This document shows positions 11,066 through 21,327 of a stretch of DNA of 64,000 nt, in pieces. The stretch covers positions 126,068,829 to 126,132,828 of the forward strand of contig NC_061118.1 in assembly GCF_002878395.1 (NCBI RefSeq). The letters run 5' to 3'. The stretch comes from Capsicum annuum (taxonomy: Eukaryota > Streptophyta > Magnoliopsida > Solanales > Solanaceae). The position numbers and the translations under genes are program-made. Within the stretch, counting starts at the first letter, position 1. Each line of letters begins with the position of its first letter. Below the pieces are notes generated by a model. The model saw only the letters and a program-made list of their open reading frames with translations, was not told where the DNA came from and did no database searches.

Positions 11066-11202
11066 ATGATAAATTATGTATATTTAGAATCTTGGAAAAT
11101 AGATATAAAATATCTATAATTTCTTAGTGAAAATATAGAAGAATTAATGAGATTAAAACAAACAACTAAAAAGTATTATAATAAAGTATTTAACCAATTT
11201 TA
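11066..11202 (+). pseudogene. leader module Y1, degraded
   Basis: The frame beginning MINYVYLESWK has an internal stop and ends in a block NIEEL..LKQTTKKYYNKVFNQ that closely resembles the same block in module Y2 (about 11812-11880). Its TAA is directly followed by the ATG of X2 (TAAATG at 11201-11206). The similarity supports an old duplication of an X-Y pair. Confidence 0.45.
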
Positions 11203-11203
11203 A

Positions 11204-11371
11204 ATGATAGATAATCTTAAAATATTAATTTTATATATACTTAGAGATATAGAAATTATAGATATTAAGAGAATAATATTAGAAAAAGTATTAGACTATG
11301 AAATTGAAACTATAAATTGGATAGAACAGTTATACCTGGATAATTACCCAGATGGATATTATTCAAATTAA
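11204..11371 (+). CDS. leader module X2, 55 aa
   Basis: Open frame of the same length as its inverted counterpart at 2850-3017, with only substitutions between them. The first 30 residues align with X1. It follows Y1 by stop-start contact and precedes the coiled-coil ORF at 11375 by three bases, so the leader reads as a chain of short ORFs. Intactness in both copies argues that it was translated in the virus. Function unknown. Confidence 0.5.
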   Translation: MIDNLKILILYILRDIEIIDIKRIILEKVLDYEIETINWIEQLYLDNYPDGYYSN

Positions 11372-11374
11372 GAA

Positions 11375-11673
11375 ATGTTAGAATATATTAGAAAAACTAG
11401 AGAAAATCAAGATAATCTAAATAAAGAAATTAATTATAGAAACCGAATAGAAAAATAATGGAGAATCTAAAAAAAATTAATATGGATAGAAGAAACCCTA
11501 AAAAATTTAGGAAAAAGTACATGTGATAGTTTATATAATTTAAAAAACTCGCTACGAGAAGAACAACACAAGATAATAAATAACATTGAAAATCTAGAAT
11601 TAGATATACATTATAGTACAATTAGGATAAATTATTATATAGAAATTTGTAAATCTACAATTACTACAGGATA
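11375..11673 (+). pseudogene. leader coiled-coil ORF, frameshifted
   Basis: Begins MLEYIRKTRENQ. Compared with the inverted copy (2846 going left) a base is missing near 11450, after which the frame stops. The remainder is readable in another frame up to a stop at about 11672, followed by AATG of module Y2. Glu/Lys/Asn-rich, likely helical. Function unknown. Confidence 0.4.
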
Positions 11674-11675
11674 AA

Positions 11676-11981
11676 ATGATAGACTATGAATATTTAAAAT
11701 ACTGGAGAGAAAATATGGAAGAAATAATATTATTAGAAAAACTAATGAAAGACAATCTAATTGGATATTTTGAAACAAAAGATATAGAATATTTAGAATA
11801 CCTTCAAAATAATATAGAAGAATTACAAAAACTAAGAAAAAAAAATAAAGAATACTATAGTAAAGCATTTAATCAATTACCATATAATCACCCCCAAGAT
11901 ATGAATATCGATAAAACTAACATAAATAAACTCAAAATAAAAATAAAAATATTTAGAGAAGTTAAAAATAGCTATGCATAA
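11676..11981 (+). CDS. leader module Y2, 101 aa
   Basis: The longest open leader frame, MIDYEYLKYWREN at the start, then a helical Glu/Leu-rich region and an NIEELQKLRKKNKEYYSKAF block shared with Y1. The inverted copy (about 2545-2222) is frameshifted. It ends about 70 bases before the PBS-adjacent terminus at 12052. Short, charged and coiled-coil-like; no family recognised. Confidence 0.45.
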   Translation: MIDYEYLKYWRENMEEIILLEKLMKDNLIGYFETKDIEYLEYLQNNIEELQKLRKKNKEYYSKAFNQLPYNHPQDMNIDKTNINKLKIKIKIFREVKNSYA

Positions 11982-12052
11982 ATAAAAATAGATCCATTGA
12001 ATTTATAATGGATCTATTTTACCACACAAGTTATCTGCACCCCCTACAATTG

Positions 12053-12264
12053 ATTTAATTACCCATACTGTCCACTTTCATTGAAAGCATAGTTAGGGTT
12101 TTGAATATCTTTTCTAAAGCATCATCTTCTATTATATCAGTCTGTGTAGCTTTGTCTTGATATGTAATCTGCAATAACGTTTTTGTTAGTACTAATTACT
12201 TCAATTGTAAATGTAAAATTTAATATATTCAATACTAGTCTCAGAATCTCTTTTGTTGTAATTG
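12053..12264 (-). mobile_element. EPRV piece 3, first part (ORF4 start and RNase H end, minus strand)
   Basis: Read on the minus strand this corresponds to about 8640-8830 of the plus copy, including the DKATQTD start of ORF4 and the ADYISR end of RNase H. It is joined tail-to-tail to the end of the genome-length unit at about 12052. It stops at 12264-12269, where the LTR retrotransposon was inserted, and continues at 23340. Confidence 0.88.
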
Positions 12265-12269
12265 AATTT
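12265..12269 (+). repeat. target-site duplication, left copy
   Basis: AATTT before the LTR; the right flank at 23335-23339 reads AGTTT. Removing the element restores continuous pararetrovirus sequence (minus strand of about 8620-8640), which confirms the insertion and the five-base duplication with one later change. Confidence 0.85.
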
Positions 12270-14270
12270 TGTAGACACCTAATTTTGTCCCTCCCGAAGT
12301 CTAATTTTATTCATTTTTAGTTCACCTTACCATGTGTCCAACCCCATGTAATTATATCCCACAAAAATACAAAAATAAACAAAAACAATACCTTTAACTA
12401 ATTTATCTTATCCTAACAACCTATCCAATTAAAAGACGACACCACACCCTACCCATACCCTTACCCTCACTACCCCAGCTCACCCCTAGGTAGCCCACCC
12501 CACTCATGTGACCCCATTTACCCATTCATGTTTTATTTTCTCTCATGAAAACATATGATGATACATAATACATTAACAACAAAAAGAAGGGGGACCCACA
12601 GGGTACACCTAACAAAAAGGACCCAACCTCAGGATATTCTATTCTTTCAGAAAAAGTCACCACGGCCATACAAAATTCACCATTAACACCCTTTTTTGGG
12701 GTGAATTCAAAAAGATCGACAGAGAAGCCATTAGGGAGCTGGTTTTCCCCTTCTTTTCTTGTTCTTCACACACTCTCACAGCTTGGATCGCTCACAAATC
12801 ACTGAACATGACACACAAAGAGATTGAGAGGGAGATCATAAGGGAGAGAGAGGCGAGAAAGAGACTGAGTAAATTAGAGAGAAGTTGTTAGAGAGATAGA
12901 GAAACGGGAAGAGATGGAGAGAAAAGGGCCACTGGGCCTGAAATTTACCCCGTCTCCTTTGATTTCATCCAAATTCCGAGCTCACCGGAGCTCCAAAAAA
13001 GTACTAGCAGCAACCCAACTCCCTCTCTTCACCAAAATCGGTGACCAGTAGCGCGGTTTCATACCCCCATTCAAGTTTTCTTTTTATTTCGTTTCATCTG
13101 TCGATTGAGGTTTGCGAGTTTAGTTATGATTGAGGTTTTGATTGGTCTCCAAATATGTTTTGAGGTCAAATTCGATACCAAATGGGGTTTTGCTCAAAGT
13201 TGATTTAAGTTGAGGTCCCGAATCCGCGAAGCTCCTCCATTTGATTGAATAAAAGTGACATTAAGGTCCATTTCTTCTCCCAATCCTTATTTTTATTCTT
13301 TATTGATGTTGTGTGTGGATGATTTATGTGTTGTGTTCTTAGTTGGAATCTTTATTGTTTGTTTGTGTCAATGTTGGTTTCAAATTTTGAGATGTGATTT
13401 GATAATCGTAGCGTTTGTTAATTGTTGATTGATAAAAAAGAAGTTTGGGGGTGAGAATTGAAAACTTAACATAATTGGTGAATTTTAGTTAGTTTGATTC
13501 ATTGGTTGTTTGACTAGAAATGGATGTTAATCGAACTCGATAGTATTGCATTGTAGATCGAAACAAATAGGCAAACGTAAGTTGGGTAGGAAAAGTTTCG
13601 GATTTGTCATTGTTGAAGGATGAAATATTTGTGGAATGGTTTTGATTTATGAATTGACCTCTATTGTATTTATTTGGCTGGGGAATGCCCCGAGAGATTT
13701 GTATTGATTTATCCGGGGAATGCCCCGAAGTACCATGTACTTGAAGACGACGCACGATCAAGGCCCAAAACGTCGGATGGAAAAAATAATGGAGTGTAGT
13801 TTAGAATTAGCATAGAATAGAATAGTTTTATATTTTCGCATTTTTCTATTTCGGGATTGTAATAATAGGACTGGACATTATAATTTTGGATTTATTTTGT
13901 TTGTTTGTTTGATTGATTGTTTTGTGTGATTTTGTGTGGTTTATATATTCATAATGTCAAATTAGCCGATACGCTCCACCAAGCGACCGTGGTCAAACCA
14001 CGGGATCGAAGGGTGCCTAAAACCTTCCCCTTGATCAACAGAATTCCTTAGCCGGAGTCTCTGTTCGTGGATCAGTGTTATAGAGTCAAAACCATTTTGA
14101 AAAAGGATATCCATGGGTGACTTGGCACACCCGATTTATACTAAGTAGTGACTCTGAGTTTTAAGTACAGTGAATCTTTTTCGAAATAAATCTTAATTTT
14201 GTCACTTAATAATAAAAACTCTTTCGAACTTAAAATCCAATCTTTTGGAGTATGAAAAAGGGGTGTGATA
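12270..14270 (+). repeat. 5' LTR of the gag-only element
   Basis: Starts TGTAGACACC and ends GTGTGATA; the 3' LTR ends GTGTGACA. The LTR contains a pyrimidine/GA-rich block near 12800-12930 and a pair of GGGGAATGCCCCGA motifs near 13680-13730. Reading frames inside it, on both strands, are shadows. Confidence 0.93.
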
Positions 14271-14274
14271 GCTT

Positions 14275-14292
14275 TGGCGACTCTGCTGGGGA
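14275..14292 (+). promoter_or_regulatory. primer binding site
   Basis: TGGCGACTCTGCTGGGGA lies four bases after the LTR end. I recall this motif as the tRNA-Arg type site of Ogre elements; the tRNA identity is from memory, the position is seen. Confidence 0.75.
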
Positions 14293-15829
14293 TCTTTTCA
14301 GAATTCGGTCTTATTTTTGGAGTCGTATAGGCTTTGTTTGGCATTATGGGTGTATAAACATTATTTGTGATTATTGTTTGTGTTATTGTTATCACTGTTG
14401 TGCATTTTCGTGCTCTTTGTGTACAGTATTTATCCTATATGTTACTGCTTTTATATCTGGCATCATGTGTCTACCCCCAGGCCTTCTTTCTGTAATAAGT
14501 CCGTAGTATACGTGCTGTACACGACCTCTAATTGAGTCACCCTTATTTTAGGGGGGAAGCCGTCGGTGTTATAGAGTAGGTGGAAAGCAAAGCAGCCATT
14601 ATCAACCATATGCTCCCTCGAACACCCTTGTTAGTGAACCCCAACGTAGTCAGTCTTTAGGTCATGCTTATGTGCATCATATTGAGATCTAGTGGGGCCC
14701 ACTTGGTCCTTTGTAGGAGACTCACCTCTAAAGCATCCCTACATGCTAAATATTACATCTTTGAGGATAACATGGTCATTTGATGGACTGATTTGGGAAA
14801 AACATGTGTTAGAAGTAAAGTGTGTGGGTAATGAAAAAAAAATAAGAAAAAAAAAAGAGTTTCGTAGTTTTTAGATTTTTTTATGGCTTTTTTTCCAAAA
14901 TTCCAAAATTCAAAAGGACTTTTTTACCTCCCGCACTCATTTTCTCAAAAACATCAAAAAGATTTTCCTTTGTCTCGTTTAGCATGCATTCACAATTTGA
15001 AAACTTAAAAAAGAATTCACATAGGATGTGTTTATAAAAAAAATGCAAAAAAAAAAAGATGTTAGAAATTTTTTACATTTCGTGTAACGAAAATACCAAA
15101 AAGATTTTTCTTTCATAGTTGTTGATGTCATTTTTCTGTGAAGTATCAAAATGAAAACTCAAAAGATTTTATTAACATGGTTCATCGTCTGTCTTTGGTC
15201 GTATCTCTTAAGCCAGGGTCTAGCCTGTTATTTAATCATTAATTGTCCAATCCGGACGAACTACGCACCCCTGATTCTCCTCTTTCGGGAGTGAGATACA
15301 TAGGCAACCTGTTGTTGGTTCGGAGATCTTATTTGAAAAATCCAAAAATATTTCTTCACTCTTCATTTAGAGTAGGTGTTTCATATACGTCTTTAAAAGA
15401 AAACTACAAAAAAGATTTTCCTTTAATAGGTTCAAGTTTCATTTTCACATGAAATTCAAAAATCGAAAACCTAAAAAGATTTTTTTTTGGTAATCACAGG
15501 TTTCATTTTGTATAGAGATTTAAACCTAAAAAAAATGCAAAAAGATTTTCGTCAATTCTTTTGACACTTTGTTTCAAGAAAGAAAAAAGAGTTTAATTGG
15601 CCATTTTGGCAAAACTTCACGAACTACGCACACCTGATTCTTTCTTTTTGGGGGTGAGATACGTAGGTGCTCTTCTTGGGTTCGGTGATCTTTTCAAGAA
15701 AAAAAAAAGAGGTTTTAAAAAAACTGTTGAACTCTAACTATTTGCTATCTCTTGTCCAATTAGTTTAAGGTGGTTGGTTTGTGGCATTTTGACTGGTCCT
15801 CCATATTGCTCCAAGTCACAGAGGAAGTT
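14293..15829 (+). other. 5' untranslated internal region of the gag-only element
   Basis: No gene here. It has A-rich runs with repeated AAAAAGATTTTC-like pieces, and two copies of a conserved block beginning GAACTACGCA and ending in GAGATACGTAGG-type sequence (about 15258-15325 and 15619-15690). Confidence 0.6.
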
Positions 15830-17670
15830 ATGGCCAACAAGGATACCGAGTTAGTTATCACTAATCAGATACGAAGTTCGGGGAATGAGAATGTAGGAGA
15901 TAATAAGGAGATTCAGAAATTAAGGCGGCAAATAATAGAAATGCATCGAGCTTGAGATAATGGGTTGCCGCCTCCTCCAGTTCCCACTGATAATCTGGAA
16001 TATCTTTCTAGCTTGCCTCTCGTGTCATATGAACAATTTCCCATTTTTGTTGATATTCCACAACATGCATCAGGATCGACTCCAGGGCAACAATATCCAA
16101 CCACTTCCAAGGTTCATTTCCTCACTCCCCAATCTAAGACTACCATATATTCAGCTCCAGCTGCTATTCATGCTTTTGCGATGCCACCCCCACTTGAAGC
16201 TCCTACTTTTGATGTTCATCCACAAGTTGTGCCTCCCTACTCTACAAGAGATCCTGCATTGAATATTTTTAGTGATTAACATTATGCTCTCGAGCCCACA
16301 TTTAAGTCGACTGGTCCTTACGATTGCCCTGAACCGCATGAATTTCCTCCTAAAACTGATAAGCCTGTTATGATAGAAGAACAAAAGGAAATAGACAGAA
16401 AATTAAGAAGTTTGGAACTGACCATGAAAAACTTGCAAGGACTTGGGGGTTACAAAAGTGTCTCATATAAAGATCTGTGCATGTTTCTAGGTGTACATCT
16501 TTCTCTTGATTTTAAAATACCAAAGTTTAAGAAATATGATGGACATGGTGATCCTGTACCATATTTGAGATGCTATTGCAACCAGCTAAGGGGCGCTAGA
16601 GGGAAGGAAGAACTACTCATGGCTTATTTCGGGGAGTGTCTTTCAGGCCTAGCTTTGAAATGGTATGTTGATTAAGATATTGACAAGTGGATTAGTTGGG
16701 ATGACCTAGCTAATGGATTTGTGCACCAATTTCAATACAATGTGGAGTTGATACCTGACGAAAAATCCTTAACTGGTATAAAAAAAAGAATACTGAGAGT
16801 TTTAGAGAGTATGCGATCAGATGGCGCGAACAAGTTGCTAGAGTAAAATCGCCAATGAAAGAAAGCAAGATAGTGGAGATGTTTATTCAAGCGCAAGATA
16901 AAACATATTATCAACACTTGTTACCTACATTAGGCAAGCCATTCATTGAGGTCCTAAAAATGAGGGAGATGATAGAGGATGGAATTAAGACTGGTCGCAT
17001 TGTGAGTTTTGCAACATTGAAAGCGACTACTCAAGCAATTCAAAAAGGTTTGGGAAGTGTTGGAGGAAAGAAGAATGAGGAAGATGCATCTGCTATTATA
17101 GTTGGACAACAGGCACGGGCAAGAGGACCATACCATCGTTACCCACAGGCTCAAACCCAAGTTTATAGCCAAGTTCTACAGAATCCTTCCCAAAATCCAT
17201 TATATTCCATTCCACCATCTCCATATCAAGTGTATAATGTGCAACCATATGTTCAACCCCCATCTTACCCACACTGGCGCACGCCAACTCTGCCGAGTTA
17301 TCCTCCAACTCCACATACATACCGAAGCCCTTCTAGGCCTGGTTTTCAATTTAAGCCAAATAACGAAATGAGACAGAAGTCGAAGGATAGCTTCACACCC
17401 ATTGGAGAGTCATATGGAAGTTTATTCCAGAGATTAGTACAGCAGGGCATAATCACTCCACTCCTTGGGTATACTTCTGACCCACATTCAAGAATTTTTT
17501 ATCCTAATGTACGATGTACATATCATTTTGATGTTCAGGGTCATAGTATTGAAGATTGTCGTGCTTTGAAAAGAGAAATTGAAAATATGATTCAATATAA
17601 ATCAATCATGCTGCAGAACATTGACAGTGAGGAAAGCTCTAGTCATGCTGATATGCAAACCAGTGGCTAA
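15830..17670 (+). pseudogene. gag: Ogre/Tat-type gag, broken
   Basis: ATG at 15830 (MANKDTELV) opens a gag with an N-terminal coiled region, a Pro-rich stretch, then the capsid-like block KIPKFKKYDGHGDPVPYL near 16520-16565 and ELLMAYFGECLSGLALKWY near 16610-16670. After further breaks come 16855-17670, with a Pro/Tyr-rich linker and a C-terminal block where YHFDVQGHSIEDCRALK resembles the zinc-binding end of Tat gag. Stops at about 15953, 16277 and 16673 and a frameshift near 16780 inactivate it. Structural protein of virus-like particles. No pol follows. Confidence 0.85.
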
Positions 17671-18990
17671 GATGTCAGGATGAGCAATTGAGAAGTCGAC
17701 CCTCTCCTTAATAGGAAGGGGTTTGGTAGCTTATTTTGTTTTATTTTCTGTTCTCCAAAATATTTCAGGGTTACAGTTCGTGATCTATCTTGTTTTGTCC
17801 TTTTGTTGTTTATGTTCAAACCCTTCTATCTTTTGTTTTGACTAAATGAAGTGTCTCATTTTCCTTTGTTTTTTAAATATGTGTTGTTTGTTTGTTTTCT
17901 TTACATAGTACATTTTGTGTTAACTCTAGTGATATGACATGCTAGTGAAATTTTCAGCCAGGTCTTAAAATCCAGTTTAACCATGAACATTGAATCAGAG
18001 GGTTAAAGTTAGAAAAAAAGAGCATATGAGAAAATAGATAGAGTGCTGAGATATTTGGTGACAAGTTAAAGCAATTATTTTGAGAATCACAAGAACAACT
18101 TTGTCATCGATCAAAAGGTAAGTCCCAATTAGGTCAAATAGTAGACGTGTAATCGCTATATCAAGAGAAACAAGAAGATAAGCAGCTCCACAAAAGCATG
18201 AGTCATTTGATATGAGGAATGCACAACAAAGGTGGAGTTTACAGAAGAAGTAGTGACGTACAGACTCAATCTGCTTAAAAAGATATTGCAAATGATCTTC
18301 ATCTCTCACTTCCAATTGCATGTTATGTACTTGCATTCTCAAGGATTGATATAATGAAGGCATTTTATTCTACTATCCAAACATTGTGTCATTCTTTGTT
18401 TACCCCATTTGAGCCTTAGTGTTATTTTCTTCGATACCTCTCTTTTGGAATTAAGATAGAGTAAGCAAAGTTCAAAGAATAGTGTCAAGTAAAAAGATAA
18501 AGTCCAAAAGTTACAAAAAAGAGACAAAAATCTTTCCAAAAAAAGAGTGTCAAGAAAAATAGAGTTAGAAAAAAAGAATCGCAAAGTGAAAAGAGCGAAT
18601 AAAAGAAAAAAAATCAGATCAAATCAAAAGGACAAGCTGCCAGAACTACGCATAACCTGATTCTCCTCTCTTGGGGGTAAGATACGTAGGCTGCCCTACT
18701 AAAGGCTCGGTCCAACCAAATATTTAATTTAAAATCATCCGGTCAAAAGAAACTGGGGCATGAGTTTATCCTCATTTGTTTGAGTCGATTCCAAAAGTTG
18801 TAAGTTCTAACCCACTTCAAGTGTCGTTTGGGCCTCATGCCATCCTTTCTTTCTAACCCTACCCAAAAGCCAAGTTACAACCAAAGAAAGACCTTCAGAT
18901 TAATTTGCAATACCGCACTTCCACAAATGAAGGACATAATATTTCTACACATATTTGGTATTCAAAGCCCTGGTAAAACTCATAATTAAA
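17671..18990 (+). other. non-coding internal region after gag
   Basis: Where pol would normally follow there is no RT, RNase H or integrase motif in any frame. A third copy of the conserved GAACTACGCA...GATACGTAGG block lies at about 18644-18715, shortly before the minisatellite. Confidence 0.6.
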
Positions 18991-20340
18991 GATTTCTAGG
19001 AGACACGCTTCCTTGTAAGGAGACACACTTCCTTGGTTGGGTAATTCAAACAACATTTGTAAGGAGATGCACTTCTTTGTTAGAGCAATTCAAGAGACAT
19101 TTATTAGGAGACACACTTCCTTGTTTTTGTAATTCAAGCGATGTTAGTAAGGAGAAGCACTTCCTTGTTTGGACAATTCAAGCAATATTGTAAGGAGATG
19201 CACATTCTTTATTTGGTTAATTCAAGAAACATTTGTGAGGAGACGCACTTCCTTGTTTGTTTAATTCAAGAGACATTTTTTAGGAGACGCACTTCCTTAT
19301 TTGGTAATTCGATCAATATTTGTAAAGAGACGCACTTCCTTGATTGGTTAATTCAAGCAAAATTTGTTAGGAGACGCACTTCCTTATTTTGGTAATTCAA
19401 GCGGTGTTGATAAGGAGATGCACTTCCTTGTTTGGTTAATTCAAGCAACATTTGTAAGGAGACGTACTTGTTTGTTTGGATAATTCAAGCAATATTGTAA
19501 GGAGATTCATTTCCTTTATTTGATTAATTCAAGAAACATTTGTGAGGAGACGCACTTCCTTGTTTGAGTAATTCAAGAGACATTTGTTAGGAGACGCACT
19601 TCCTTATTTGGTAATTCGATCGACATTTGTAAGGAGACACACTTCCTTGATTGGTTAATTCAAGCAAAATTTGTTAGGAGACGCACTTCCTTATTTTGGT
19701 AATTCGAACGGTGTTGGTAAGGAGATGCACTTCCTTGTTCAGTTAATTCAAGCAATATTAGTAAGGAGATGCACTTCCTTGTTTAGGCAATTCGAGCAAC
19801 ATTTGTAAGGAGAAACACTTTCTTGTTTGGTTAATTCATGAAAACATTTCTAAGGAGATGCACTTCCTTGTTTAGTTAATTCAAGAAGCATTTGTAAGGA
19901 GACACACTTCCTTGTTTGAGTAATTCAAGTGGCATTGGTAAGGAGATACACTTTCTTGTTTTGATAATTCAAGCAACATTGGTAAGGAGATGCACTTCCT
20001 TGATTGGGTATTTCGAATTTTAATTTTTAGGTGATGCACTTCATTGTTTTGATAATTTAAGCAACATTGGTAAGGAGATGCACTTCCTTGATTGGGTATT
20101 TTGAATTTTGATTTTTTGGTGATGCACTTCCTAACTTGAGTCTTGATTTCTAGAAAATGCACTTTCTAGTCGAGTTATTGAACTTAATCCTTAGAAGACG
20201 CACTTCCTTGCTAGTTTTTATTTGTCAGGTGACACACTTTTAACTTAAACTTGTATCTCTATAAGACACACTTTCTAGTTAGAATCCCTCACTTTAATTC
20301 TTAGGAGATGCACTTCCTAGTCTTGCTTATTCAATTGTAC
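18991..20340 (+). repeat. minisatellite, about 44-bp unit, roughly 30 copies
   Basis: A tandem array built on GGAGACGCACTTCCTTG followed by a TTGGTTAATTCAAGCAAC-like part and ATTTGTAA. Units vary in sequence and some are shortened, especially after 20030. The open frame at 19141-19395 is a by-product of the repeat. It sits between gag and the PPT, in the space that pol occupies in autonomous relatives. Confidence 0.9.
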
Positions 20341-20549
20341 TCTCAAGAGATGCATATCTTGGTCAGAGTTTTGATTCATTATTGCAACATGCAAGTAGGT
20401 ATGATGTGACTTTTCCAAAAGTCTTCTGATGATAAACTGGGGAAAAAATTCAATTTCTATTTTTGAAACTTTAATTTTCTGGCAAATAAAACCTCTGTAC
20501 AATAATATTTATTTGGGATAATTTTCTTTTTAGTTTTGATGTAATTTCA

Positions 20550-20990
20550 GGAGCCTGCCCGAAGCACAGGACAAATAAATGGAAAACCAAGCAACAAGGT
20601 AAAGAAATTGAAAGTTAAACAAATTGAAAAATAGCAAGTCAGGAGCCCGCCTGCAGAACAGGGTGAAGAAGTTGAAAGCATGGCAACAAGTTGATGAAAT
20701 AGCAAGTCAAGAACCCGCCTGGAGAATAGGGTGAAGAAATAAAAAGTCAAGCAACAAAGTGAAGAAGTTGAAAATCAAGCAAAAAGGTGAAGAAGTTGAA
20801 AACAAAGCAACAACGTGAAAAGTTGAAAGTTAGCAGATTGAAAAATATCAAGTCAGGAGCCCGCCTGAGGAATAGGGTGAGGAAATTGAAAGTTAAGCAA
20901 CGAGGTAAAACAATTGAAAGCCAAACAACATGTTGATCAAATTGAAAGTCAGGAGCCCGCCCGAAGAATAGGGTAATGAAAATCAAGTGA
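20550..20990 (+). repeat. second irregular repeat, CAGGAGCCCGCCTG unit
   Basis: About five copies of a unit containing GGAGCCCGCCTGAGGAATAGG followed by GTGAAGAAGTTGAAAG-like text, starting near 20551, 20641, 20709, 20855 and 20949. Spacing is irregular (about 70-145 bases), with internal repeats of the GTGAAGAA part. Non-coding. Confidence 0.75.
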
Positions 20991-21314
20991 AAAGTCCAGA
21001 AGAAGCTGCATAGATAGATTTTGTAATTTCATTTATGTTTTTAACTTGTAATTTTTATTTTTGATGTAATAACAGAGCCGCAGACTGGAACCTCGATGGA
21101 ACCTCACTCGACTCTCCAACTCGGCATAGTCCTTCTCTTTCCAATCCTTTGAAATACTCGTGACTTGATTCTCTCATAACTTAGGTAGGTAGGATGTCTT
21201 AAGTCAAGACCCGGTTGTCCTTCTTCCTTCTGTTTCTTTCTTTGAATAATGGTCGGGTCAAAATTTGGTCTCGCTGTCTACTTCTTTGTCTGAAAACACT
21301 TCGTGTTTACATTC

Positions 21315-21327
21315 AAAGGGGGAATGA
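21315..21327 (+). promoter_or_regulatory. polypurine tract
   Basis: AAAGGGGGAATGA directly before the 3' LTR; the plus-strand primer site of the element. Confidence 0.8.

Larger units (their letters stand above)
3944..12052 (+). mobile_element. EPRV piece 2: genome-length unit, solendovirus-like Caulimoviridae
   Basis: A single viral circumference of about 8.1 kb with the order PBS, capsid ORF, movement protein, protease, RT, RNase H, ORF4, promoter, leader. About 50 bases at the start (3944-3993) recur at the end (about 11998-12052), so the unit is terminally redundant just outside the PBS. Order and content fit tobacco vein clearing virus-type pararetroviruses of Solanaceae. This is known family biology; the exact species is inference. 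No integrase is present, as expected for Caulimoviridae. The large genes are defective. Confidence 0.88.

Noticed and set aside
13489..13761. Antisense 90-codon frame in the LTR, present again at 22819-22610
   Set aside because: It lies inside the LTR, changes length between the two LTRs, and has no known domain.
19141..19395. 84-codon frame with repeated RRRTSLF motif
   Set aside because: Product of the 44-bp minisatellite, broken by unit length changes.
18991..20340. Tandem repeats with variable middles, superficially CRISPR-like
   Set aside because: The variable parts are themselves diverged copies of one another, the context is a plant LTR element, and no cas genes exist.
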